DNA of 64,000 nt from Rubrivivax sp. A210 (GTDB lineage Bacteria; Pseudomonadota; Gammaproteobacteria; Burkholderiales; Burkholderiaceae_C). The notes beneath the pieces are model-generated. The model made no database searches, had not been told where the DNA came from, and worked only from the letters and a program-made list of their open reading frames with translations. The position numbers and the translations under genes were made by a program. Position 1 is the first letter of the stretch, and every line of letters starts with the position of its first letter. The stretch covers positions 124,001 through 188,000 of the forward strand of contig NZ_CAJGBN010000072.1 of NCBI RefSeq assembly GCF_904426505.1, given 5' to 3'. This document shows positions 32,878 through 40,518 of this stretch, in pieces.

Positions 32878-33809
32878 GGATCGCCTATGCCGGCACGCCG
32901 GAGTTCGCACGCCTGGCGCTGCAGGCCCTGATCGAGGCCGGACACGAGATCGCCCTCGTGCTGACCCAGCCCGACCGCCCCGCCGGCCGTGGCCTGAAGC
33001 TGCAGCCCTCGGCCGTCAAGCAATGCGCGCTGGCCCATGGCCTGGCGCTGGCCCAGCCGCGCGGCCTGCGCCTGGATGGCCGCTGGGCCGACGACGCCGC
33101 CGCCGCACAAGTGGCACTGCAGCAGGCCGCGCCCGAGCTGATGGTGGTGGCCGCCTACGGCCTGATCCTGCCGCCCTGGGTGCTGGCGCTGCCGCCGCGC
33201 GGCTGCCTCAACATCCACGGCTCGCTGCTGCCGCGCTGGCGTGGCGCCGCGCCCATCCAGCGCGCCATCGAGGCCGGCGATCTGGAGACCGGCATCACGC
33301 TGATGCAGATGGACGCCGGCCTCGACACCGGCGACATGCTGCTGGTCGAGGCCACGCCCATCGCCGACGATGACGACGCCAGCACGCTACACGACCGCCT
33401 GGCCGCCATCGGCGCGCGCCTGGTGGTTGACGGTGTGGCGCGCCTGCAGGCCGGCACGCTGGACGCCACGCCCCAGCCCGCCGAGGGTGTCACCTATGCG
33501 CGCAAGATCGAGAAATCCGAGGCGGCCATCGATTGGCGCCAGGGCGCGGCCGAGATCGAACGCCGGCTGCGCGCCTTCGATCCCTTTCCGGGCGCCACCG
33601 CCGAGCTCGCGGGCCAGCCGGTGAAACTGTGGCGCGGCCGCGCCGTGCATGGGCAGGGCGAGCCGGGTCGCATGCTCGCGGCTGCCGACGGCCGCCTGGT
33701 CGTGGCTTGCTGCGAGGGCGCGCTCGAAGTCCTGCAGTTGCAGCTGGCCGGCGGCCGACGCATCACGGCCCGCGATTTCCTGCAGCGCCATCCGCTGGCG
33801 CTGGGCTGA
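32874..33809 (+). CDS. fmt: Methionyl-tRNA formyltransferase
   Basis: 311 residues. MRIAYAGTPEFARLALQAL is the N-terminal Rossmann start. LNIHGSLLPRWRGAAPIQRAIEAGD carries the N-x-H-x-SLLP catalytic motif, and DTGDMLL the catalytic Asp region. A C-terminal OB-like domain completes the protein. It formylates Met-tRNA for initiation, the reaction partner of Def. A 6-base-pair hairpin (33807-33821) overlaps the stop codon. Confidence 0.98.
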   Translation: MRIAYAGTPEFARLALQALIEAGHEIALVLTQPDRPAGRGLKLQPSAVKQCALAHGLALAQPRGLRLDGRWADDAAAAQVALQQAAPELMVVAAYGLILPPWVLALPPRGCLNIHGSLLPRWRGAAPIQRAIEAGDLETGITLMQMDAGLDTGDMLLVEATPIADDDDASTLHDRLAAIGARLVVDGVARLQAGTLDATPQPAEGVTYARKIEKSEAAIDWRQGAAEIERRLRAFDPFPGATAELAGQPVKLWRGRAVHGQGEPGRMLAAADGRLVVACCEGALEVLQLQLAGGRRITARDFLQRHPLALG

Positions 33810-33884
33810 GCCTGCGGCTCAAGGCGGCACCGCGGCCGGCCGATAAACCGGCTGCTGCTCCCGGTTCTTCCTGGCCCTCCTTCC

Positions 33885-34295
33885 ATGCGCTGCCCTGTCC
33901 GTCCCGTCACCCTCGCCGCCCTTGCGCTGGCCAGCCTGCTTGCTGGCTGCGACCAGCTCGGCATCGAGTCGGCCGCCGCCGTGGCCGCCAAGCGCGAGGC
34001 CGAGGGCAAGGCCATAGGTGCTGGCTGCCGCCACGCCGGGCGCTCGGTCGAGGAGTGCTACGACGGCAACAAGCGCGCCGACAAGGCCTCGGTGTTTGCC
34101 GGCTGGAAGGAAATGAACGAGTACATGCGCGAGAACAAGATGGAGTCAGCCCCGCGCGCCGCGCCGCCGCCACCAACGCCCACCGAGCACGCGGCCGATG
34201 GGGAAGAGGGCAAGGACGGCGCCAAGGCCGAGGGCAAGGCTGACGGTAAAGGCGCCGCCAAGCCGGCCGCCAAGGCCGCGGCGGCCAAGCACTGA
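33885..34295 (+). CDS. Small lipoprotein with Lys/Ala-rich tail
   Basis: 136 residues. A signal peptide ends in lipobox LLAGC (Cys22 or so), so the mature protein is lipid-anchored in the envelope. The middle (GAGCRHAGRSVEECYDGNKRADKASVFAGWKEMNEYMREN) has two further Cys that could form a disulfide. The tail is Lys/Ala/Gly-rich and low in complexity (from about residue 85). I do not recognise a characterised family. It stands between fmt and the GIN-domain gene, all on the same strand. Confidence 0.65.
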   Translation: MRCPVRPVTLAALALASLLAGCDQLGIESAAAVAAKREAEGKAIGAGCRHAGRSVEECYDGNKRADKASVFAGWKEMNEYMRENKMESAPRAAPPPPTPTEHAADGEEGKDGAKAEGKADGKGAAKPAAKAAAAKH

Positions 34296-34404
34296 GCTTG
34301 CGAGCGCAGCCTGTCGGCGCTGGCGGCAATCCGTCGCAGCCCGCTGTCACGCGATCAGCGCGGTGCGGCACAGTGCGCCCTCGCATCCCGGAAGGAAAGC
34401 CGCC

Positions 34405-35109
34405 ATGACCGCTCTTCGCCGCGCCCTGCTGCGCATCGCTGCCCTCGGCCTGATCGCCGGCCTGCCCGCTGCCCATGCCGCCACCGAGGCGCGCACGCTG
34501 CCACCCTTCCAGGCCGTCGCGCTGGCAGGCTCCATCGACCTCGAGGTCAGCCAGGGCGAGACCCAGGCCGTGCAGGTACAGGCCGACGACAAGCTGCTGC
34601 CCGATGTCGAGACGGTGGTGGCCAACGGCCGCCACGGCGCCACGCTGGAGGTTCGCCTCAAGCCCGGGCTGCGCTGGTTCAGCGGGCGCGTGCGCGTGAG
34701 CCTGGTGCTGCCGCGCCTGCAGGCGCTGTCGTCCAACGGCTCGGGCGATATCCGCCTTGCGGCCTTTGAGACCCCGGCGCTGCACATCGCGCTCGCGGGC
34801 TCGGGCAACGTGCGGCTGGCGGGGCTGCGCACGGAGGCGCTGGAAATCGCCATTGCCGGTGCCGGCGACGTGTCCGGCAGTGGCCGGGCGACGCGATTGA
34901 AGGTGGGCATCTCGGGCAGCGGCGACGTGCGCCTGGCCGAGCTTGCCGCGGACGAGGTGGCGGTAAAGATCGCCGGCGCGGGCGATGTCGCCGTCAATGC
35001 GCAGCAGAGGCTGGACGTGCGCATCTCGGGCAGCGGCGATGTCAGCTACACCGGCGCGGCCGTGGTGAGCCAGTCCATTGCTGGCAGCGGGCGCATAACC
35101 CGGCGTTGA
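34405..35109 (+). CDS. Secreted GIN-domain protein (DUF2807)
   Basis: 234 residues from ATG 34405 (GGAAGGA upstream). The signal peptide is LLRIAALGLIAGLPAAHA. The mature protein is a right-handed beta-solenoid typical of the DUF2807/GIN (head-domain) family: repeats such as SNGSGDIRLAAF, LAGSGNVRLAGL, IAGAGDVSGSG, ISGSGDVRLAEL, IAGAGDVAV and ISGSGDVSYTG. The family lies in the periplasm or at the surface, with no known enzyme activity. Complete. Confidence 0.82.
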   Translation: MTALRRALLRIAALGLIAGLPAAHAATEARTLPPFQAVALAGSIDLEVSQGETQAVQVQADDKLLPDVETVVANGRHGATLEVRLKPGLRWFSGRVRVSLVLPRLQALSSNGSGDIRLAAFETPALHIALAGSGNVRLAGLRTEALEIAIAGAGDVSGSGRATRLKVGISGSGDVRLAELAADEVAVKIAGAGDVAVNAQQRLDVRISGSGDVSYTGAAVVSQSIAGSGRITRR

Positions 35110-35205
35110 AGGCCCGGCGTTGAAGGCCGCCGCTGAAGCAAGCGGCCGTGGCGGCACGGCCACGGCAAGGCGGGCAAGGGCCGCGCAGGCGGTGACAATG
35201 GCGGC

Positions 35206-35940
35206 GTGACCGTCGCCCCCGCCGCGCCCGCTTGGCGCCATCCCGAGTTCGCCCGCGGCGCCCGCGAAATGGCGGGTACGGCCCTAGGCATCGCGGCCTG
35301 GGGCCTGATCACCGGCGTGGCGATGGGCAAGAGCGGGCTGCCGCCGGCGCTGATGGTGATGATGTCGCTGCTGGTGTTTGCCGGCAGCGCCCAGCTTGCC
35401 GTGCTGCCGCTGATGGCCGCTGGCGCGCCCCTTTGGGTCGTGTGGGCCACGGCGCTGTGCGTCAACCTGCGCTTCATGATCTTCAGCGCCCAGTGGCGCC
35501 CATATGTGATGGGCCGGCCGCTGGGCGAGCGCTTGTGCCTGGCCTATTTCGCCGCCGACCTCAACTTCGTGATGTTCCTGCGCCGCTTTCCCGAGCCGCG
35601 CCCCGAGCCCGCCCAACTGCCCTATTACTGGGGTGGCGCCGCCGCGAACTGGTTTGCCTGGCAGATACCGTCGATCAGCGGCATCTTCCTGGCCGATGCC
35701 GTGCCGGTGCATTGGGGCTTCGGCTTCGCCGGCACGCTGGCGCTGGTGGGCGTGGCGGCTTCGCTGCTGCACGGCCGGGCCACCGGCCTGGCCGGCGCCG
35801 TGGCCGGCTGCGCCGCGGTGGCCGCCTACGGCCTGCCCTTCAAGCTCAACATCGTGGTGGCCATCGCGGCGGCCGTGGCCATCGGCCTGCTGATCGACCA
35901 CCACACGCGCGAATCCCCGGCCATGGACGACCGCACCTGA
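35206..35940 (+). CDS. azlC: AzlC family branched-chain amino acid exporter subunit
   Basis: 244 residues from GTG 35206. Several membrane segments, with FAGSAQLAVLPLMAAGAPLWVVWATALCVNLRFMIFSAQW split across residues 55-100 being the AzlC core. AzlC with AzlD exports leucine, isoleucine, valine or analogues from the cytoplasm. The stop codon shares one base with the azlD start (TGATG), so the two are co-translated. Confidence 0.92.
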   Translation: MTVAPAAPAWRHPEFARGAREMAGTALGIAAWGLITGVAMGKSGLPPALMVMMSLLVFAGSAQLAVLPLMAAGAPLWVVWATALCVNLRFMIFSAQWRPYVMGRPLGERLCLAYFAADLNFVMFLRRFPEPRPEPAQLPYYWGGAAANWFAWQIPSISGIFLADAVPVHWGFGFAGTLALVGVAASLLHGRATGLAGAVAGCAAVAAYGLPFKLNIVVAIAAAVAIGLLIDHHTRESPAMDDRT

Positions 35941-36272
35941 TGATGGGCCTCTGGGAAGGCGCGATCGCCGTCGTCGGCCTGACGTTGATCACCGTGGTCA
36001 CGCGCGGCTTCTTCTTCCTCTCCGAGCGCGAGATTCCCATCCCCGAATGGCTGCGCCAGGGCTTGCGCTATGCGCCGCTGGCGGCGCTGGCCGCGGTGGT
36101 GCTGCCCGAGGTGGTGATGAGCCAGGGCCAATTGATCAGCACCTGGCGCGACGCGCGCCTCTTTGCCGCCGCCGCCGGCCTGGCCTACTTCTGGTGGCGG
36201 CGCGGCATCCTCGGCACCATCCTCACCGGCATGGCCGTGCTGCTGCCGCTGCGGCTGGGCCTGGGCTGGTAG
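35940..36272 (+). CDS. azlD: AzlD family branched-chain amino acid exporter subunit
   Basis: 110 residues from ATG 35940 (a second ATG follows directly). Four hydrophobic segments with VVTRGFFFLSER and RYAPLAALAAVVLPEV match AzlD. It is the small partner of AzlC. The gene runs to 36272; pgk begins 43 bases later. Confidence 0.9.
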   Translation: MMGLWEGAIAVVGLTLITVVTRGFFFLSEREIPIPEWLRQGLRYAPLAALAAVVLPEVVMSQGQLISTWRDARLFAAAAGLAYFWWRRGILGTILTGMAVLLPLRLGLGW

Positions 36273-36280
36273 TCCGAACC

Positions 36281-36286
36281 TAGAAT
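36281..36286 (+). promoter_or_regulatory. Possible -10 element of pgk
   Basis: TAGAAT, 29 bases before the pgk ATG, in the CTAGAAT context also found upstream of the ACP operon. No clear -35 element. Confidence 0.35.
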
Positions 36287-36315
36287 TCCCCCGCTATCCA
36301 AGACAGGAGAGAACC

Positions 36316-37509
36316 ATGAACGTGCTCCGACTGGCCGATCTCGTTGCCCAGGGCCGCGTGGCCGGCAAGCGGGTCTTCATCCGCGCCGACCTCAACGTGC
36401 CGCAGGACGACGAGGGCCGCATCACCGAGGACACGCGCATCCGCGCCAGCGTGCCGGCGATACGCCTGGCGCTGGACGCCGGCGCCGCGGTGATGGTCAC
36501 CTCCCACCTGGGCCGCCCCACCGAAGGCGAGTTCAAGCCCGAGGACAGCCTGGCCCCGGTGGCCGACCGCCTGGGCGAGCTGCTCGGCCGCCAGGTGCCG
36601 CTGCGCGACGGCTGGGTCGACGGCGTCGAGGTCGAGCCGGGCCAGGTGGTGCTGCTCGAGAACTGTCGCCTCAACAAGGGCGAGAAGAAGAACAACGAGG
36701 CGCTGTCGCGCAAGATGGCGGCGCTGTGCGACATCTTCGTGCATGACGCCTTCGGCACCGCCCACCGCGCCGAGGCCACCACCTACGGCATCGCGCAGTT
36801 CGCGCCCATCGCCTGCGCCGGCCCGCTGCTGGCGGCCGAGATCGACGCCATCACCCAGGCCCTGGCCAACCCCAAGAGGCCGCTGCTGGCGGTGGTGGGC
36901 GGCAGCAAGGTCAGCACCAAGCTGAGCATCCTGCAAAGCCTGGCGTCCAAGGTCGATGGCCTGGTGGTCGGTGGCGGCATCGCCAACACCTTTCTGCTGG
37001 CCGCCGGCCTGCCCATCGGCAAGAGCCTGGCCGAGCACGAGATGGTGGATGAGGCGCGCGCCGTCATCGCGGCCATGAAGGCGCGCGGCGCCGAGGTGCC
37101 CATCCCCACCGACGTGGTCACCGCCAAGAGCTTTGCCGCCGACGCCAAGGCCACCGTCAAGGCCGCCGCCGACGTGGCCGCCGACGATCTCATCCTCGAC
37201 ATCGGCCCCGAGACCGCGGCCCTGCTGGCGAAGAAGCTGATGGCCGCCGGCACCATCGTCTGGAACGGCCCGGTGGGCGTGTTCGAGTTCGACGCCTTCG
37301 CCCACGGCACCGAGACGGTGGCGCGCGCCATTGCGGCAAGCCCCGCTTTCAGCATCGCCGGCGGCGGCGACACGCTGGCGGCCATCGCCAAGTACAAGCT
37401 CGACCGCGACATCGGCTACATCAGCACCGGCGGCGGCGCCTTCCTCGAGGTGCTCGAGGGCAAGACGCTGCCGGCCTTCGAGATCTTGTCCAGGCGCGCC
37501 CAGGGCTGA
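36316..37509 (+). CDS. pgk: Phosphoglycerate kinase
   Basis: 397 residues from ATG 36316, with AGGAGAG before it. RVFIRADLNVPQDDEG, TSHLGRPTEGE, KRPLLAVVGGSKVSTKLSIL split over 194-213 and GGGDTLAAI are the substrate and ATP motifs. It makes ATP from 1,3-bisphosphoglycerate in glycolysis, or runs in reverse in gluconeogenesis or the Calvin cycle. In many Burkholderiales pgk, pyk and fba are adjacent; here about 7 kb separate pgk from pyk. Confidence 0.98.
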   Translation: MNVLRLADLVAQGRVAGKRVFIRADLNVPQDDEGRITEDTRIRASVPAIRLALDAGAAVMVTSHLGRPTEGEFKPEDSLAPVADRLGELLGRQVPLRDGWVDGVEVEPGQVVLLENCRLNKGEKKNNEALSRKMAALCDIFVHDAFGTAHRAEATTYGIAQFAPIACAGPLLAAEIDAITQALANPKRPLLAVVGGSKVSTKLSILQSLASKVDGLVVGGGIANTFLLAAGLPIGKSLAEHEMVDEARAVIAAMKARGAEVPIPTDVVTAKSFAADAKATVKAAADVAADDLILDIGPETAALLAKKLMAAGTIVWNGPVGVFEFDAFAHGTETVARAIAASPAFSIAGGGDTLAAIAKYKLDRDIGYISTGGGAFLEVLEGKTLPAFEILSRRAQG

Positions 37510-37604
37510 GCGCGCGCCGCCTGCCCAAGTGGACACTGCGGAGCGAGAAACAGCGCGATCCGCAGTAGTCTGCCGCCATCCAACAATCCCAACAGGAGAC
37601 CGCC

Positions 37605-39920
37605 GTGGCCCCCAAGCTCTCTGATGCCGAACAGGCGTTGCGCGAAGCCGCGCTCGAATACCACCGGGCGCCCACGCGCGGCAAGATCGCGGTCACGCCG
37701 ACCAAGCCGCTGTCCAACCAGCGCGACCTGAGCCTGGCCTATTCGCCCGGTGTGGCCTATGCCTGCCTGGCCATCGAGGAAGACCCCTCGCTGGCCCACG
37801 AATACACCAGCCGCGGCAACCTGGTGGGTGTGGTCACCAATGGCACGGCGGTGCTGGGCCTGGGCGACATCGGCCCGCTGGCCGGCAAGCCGGTGATGGA
37901 GGGCAAGGGCTGCCTGTTCAAGAAGTTCGCCGGCATCGACGTCTTCGACATCGAACTGGCCGAGCACGACCCCGACAAGCTGATCGAGATCATCGCCGCG
38001 CTCGAGCCCACGCTGGGCGGCGTCAACCTCGAGGACATCAAGGCGCCCGAGTGCTTCTACATCGAGAAGAAGCTGCGCGAGCGCATGAACATCCCGGTCT
38101 TCCACGACGACCAGCACGGCACGGCCATCATCTCGTCGGCGGCGCTGCTCAACGGCCTGGAACTGGTGGGCAAGAACATCGGCGAGGTCAAGCTCGCGGT
38201 CTCGGGCGCCGGCGCGGCGGCCATCGCCTGCCTGGACGTGATGGTGGGCCTGGGCGTCAAGCGCGAGAACGTCTTCGTCTGCGACAGCAAGGGCGTGATT
38301 CGCGAAGGCCGCGAAGACTTCGCCCGCCTCGACGAGAGCAAGCTGCGCTACTGCCAGCGCACCGACAGCAAGACCCTGGCCGACGTGGTGAAGGACGCCG
38401 ACGTCTTTCTCGGCTGCAGCGCCGCCGGCGTGCTCAGCGTCGAGATGGTTATGACGATGGCGGCCAAGCCCATCATCCTGGCGCTGGCCAACCCCGAGCC
38501 CGAGATCCGCCCCGAACTGGCCAAGGCCGCGCGGCCCGACTGCATCATCGCCACCGGGCGCAGCGACTACCCCAACCAGGTCAACAACGTCCTGTGCTTC
38601 CCGTACATCTTCCGCGGCGCGCTGGACTGCGGCGCGACCAAGATCACCGAGGCCATGAAGCTGGCCTGCGTGCGCGAGATCGCCGCCCTGGCCAAGGCCG
38701 AGACCAGTGACGAGGTGGCCGCCGCCTACCAGGGCCGCGAGCTCAAGTTCGGCCCCGACTACCTGATCCCCACACCGTTTGACGTGCGCCTGATCCTGCG
38801 CATCGCGCCGGCGGTGGCCAAGGCGGCCGTCGAGTCGGGCGTGGCCACGCGCCCCATCGCCGACCTCGAGGGCTATCGCGAGAGCCTGTCGCGCTTCGTC
38901 TACCAGACCGGCATGTTCATGCGCCCGGTGTTCGCCACCGCCAAGGCCTCCTGTTCCAAGGGTGCGGCGCGCGTGGTCTATGCCGAGGGCGAGGACGAGC
39001 GCGTGCTGCGCGCGCTGCAGGTGGTGCTCGACGAAGGCCTGGCCAAGCCCATCCTGGTGGGCCGGCCCGAAGTGGTGAAGATGCGCATCGAGCGTGCCGG
39101 CCTGCGCCTGCAAGTGGGGCGCGACTTCGAGATCTGCGACCCCGAGAACGACCCGCGCTTCCGCGAATACTGGGAAACCTACCGCGGCCTGATGGGGCGC
39201 GACGGCGTCACGCCCGAGGTGGCCAAGTCGGCGGTGCGGCGCAGCAACACGCTGATCTCGTCCATCATGCTCAAGCGCGGCGAGGCCGACGCGATGATCT
39301 GCGGCCTCGTCGGCCGCTACGACGGCCATCTTGAGCACATCCGCCACGTCATCGGCCGCAAGTCGGGCGTGCGCACGCTGGCGGCGATGAATGCGCTGAT
39401 GCTGCAGGAGCAGACCCTCTTCATCACCGACACCTTCGTCAACGAGGAGCCCAGCGCCGAAGAACTGGCCGACATCGCGCTGATGGCCGCGGCCGAGGTG
39501 CGCCGCTTCGGCCTGCCGCCCAAGGTGGCCTTTCTCTCGCACTCGATCTACGGCAGTTCGTCGCGGCCGGCGGCGCGGCGCATGCGCGAGGCCAACGCGC
39601 TGTTCCGCGAGCGCGCACCGCACGACATTGAGAGCGACGGCGAGATGCACGGCGACGCGGCGCTGTCGGAAACGGTGCGCCGCGGCTACCTGCCCGAGAC
39701 CACGCTGAGCGGCGCCGCCAACTTGCTGGTGCTGCCCAACCTGGACGCCGCCAACATCCTCTTCAACGTGCTCAAGATGACCGGCGGCCACGGCGTCACC
39801 GTCGGTCCCATCCTGCTGGGCGCGGCCAAGCCGGTACACATCCTCACGCCGTCGGCGACGGTGCGCCGCATCGTCAACATGACGGCGCTGGCGGTGGCCG
39901 ACGCGGCCGAGGTCGACTGA
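37605..39920 (+). CDS. maeB: NADP-dependent malic enzyme with C-terminal phosphotransacetylase-like domain
   Basis: 771 residues from GTG 37605 (AGGAG upstream). The N-terminal malic enzyme domain has DLSLAYSPGVA, GDIGPLAGKPVMEGKG, FHDDQHGTAI and SGAGAAAIA (NADP fold). From about residue 430 a PTA/PTB-like domain follows, as in MaeB-type enzymes, where it is regulatory and not catalytically active. The enzyme decarboxylates malate to pyruvate with NADPH formation and provides reducing power or pyruvate during growth on C4 acids. Confidence 0.96.
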   Translation: MAPKLSDAEQALREAALEYHRAPTRGKIAVTPTKPLSNQRDLSLAYSPGVAYACLAIEEDPSLAHEYTSRGNLVGVVTNGTAVLGLGDIGPLAGKPVMEGKGCLFKKFAGIDVFDIELAEHDPDKLIEIIAALEPTLGGVNLEDIKAPECFYIEKKLRERMNIPVFHDDQHGTAIISSAALLNGLELVGKNIGEVKLAVSGAGAAAIACLDVMVGLGVKRENVFVCDSKGVIREGREDFARLDESKLRYCQRTDSKTLADVVKDADVFLGCSAAGVLSVEMVMTMAAKPIILALANPEPEIRPELAKAARPDCIIATGRSDYPNQVNNVLCFPYIFRGALDCGATKITEAMKLACVREIAALAKAETSDEVAAAYQGRELKFGPDYLIPTPFDVRLILRIAPAVAKAAVESGVATRPIADLEGYRESLSRFVYQTGMFMRPVFATAKASCSKGAARVVYAEGEDERVLRALQVVLDEGLAKPILVGRPEVVKMRIERAGLRLQVGRDFEICDPENDPRFREYWETYRGLMGRDGVTPEVAKSAVRRSNTLISSIMLKRGEADAMICGLVGRYDGHLEHIRHVIGRKSGVRTLAAMNALMLQEQTLFITDTFVNEEPSAEELADIALMAAAEVRRFGLPPKVAFLSHSIYGSSSRPAARRMREANALFRERAPHDIESDGEMHGDAALSETVRRGYLPETTLSGAANLLVLPNLDAANILFNVLKMTGGHGVTVGPILLGAAKPVHILTPSATVRRIVNMTALAVADAAEVD

Positions 39921-39979
39921 GGGACGAGCGGGCTGGCGGGCAGGGGGCCGGGTCGGGCGCCGCCCCCCGGGCGCCCGCC

Positions 39980-40007
39980 CTGACGCCGCAAGGCCCCCCG
40001 CTATACT
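39980..40007 (+). promoter_or_regulatory. Sigma-70-type promoter of the 104-residue zinc protein gene
   Basis: -35 CTGACG (39980-39985, 4/6), 16-base spacer, -10 TATACT (40002-40007, 5/6), 34 bases before ATG 40041. Just upstream the inverted repeat GGGCGCC / GGCGCCC, without a T run, may end the malic enzyme transcript. Confidence 0.5.
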
Positions 40008-40040
40008 TGGGCTCCGTTTGAAACCTCGTGTGTAGCGAAG

Positions 40041-40355
40041 ATGGTTGACCTGCTTGCCGCCTATCGCCACGTTTCGAACAACTGGCAGGAAATCCAATCC
40101 AGCAAGACCTGCGGCTGCTGCGCCTGCATGCAGATCTTTCCGCCTGACGAGATCGTCGCCTGGGCCGGACTGGAGATGGACAACTTCGACGACCCCGCCG
40201 CCATCGCCAAGCAGACCGCCCTCTGCCCGCGCTGCGGCAGCGAATCGGTGATTGGCGACAAGTCCGGCTTCCACCCCAGCATGCAGTTCCTGGGGGCGAT
40301 GAACGAGGCCTGGTTTCAGCGGACGATCATCCGCAAGCCGAGTGCGAAGAAGTAG
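40041..40355 (+). CDS. Small zinc-binding cytoplasmic protein
   Basis: 104 residues. Cys residues in TCGCCACMQIF (three or four Cys) and LCPRCGSESVIGD form a likely zinc site, and the C-terminus YNAWF-like part here reads MNEAWFQRTI. Similar small proteins occur widely in proteobacteria without known function. No signal peptide or membrane segment. It has its own good promoter and a short terminator-like hairpin. Confidence 0.75.
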   Translation: MVDLLAAYRHVSNNWQEIQSSKTCGCCACMQIFPPDEIVAWAGLEMDNFDDPAAIAKQTALCPRCGSESVIGDKSGFHPSMQFLGAMNEAWFQRTIIRKPSAKK

Positions 40356-40388
40356 GGAGTGAGGGGCCGCGGGGCCGCATTGGGCGCG

Positions 40389-40407
40389 GCGCGGGTTCCG
40401 CGCTCTT
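40389..40407 (+). terminator. Hairpin after the zinc protein gene
   Basis: GCGCGG (40389-40394), loop GTT, CCGCGC (40398-40403), followed by TCTT. A modest intrinsic terminator candidate 34 bases after the stop. Confidence 0.4.
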
Positions 40408-40518
40408 GCGCCATGGGTGGGACATATCTTGGCGTCGGTTCCCAAGCCCAGGCCGTTAGAACGGGGCGCATGATTCGGCGCGCTTGAATCGTGTGTCGGT
40501 TTTTGTGGGCGGCATTCA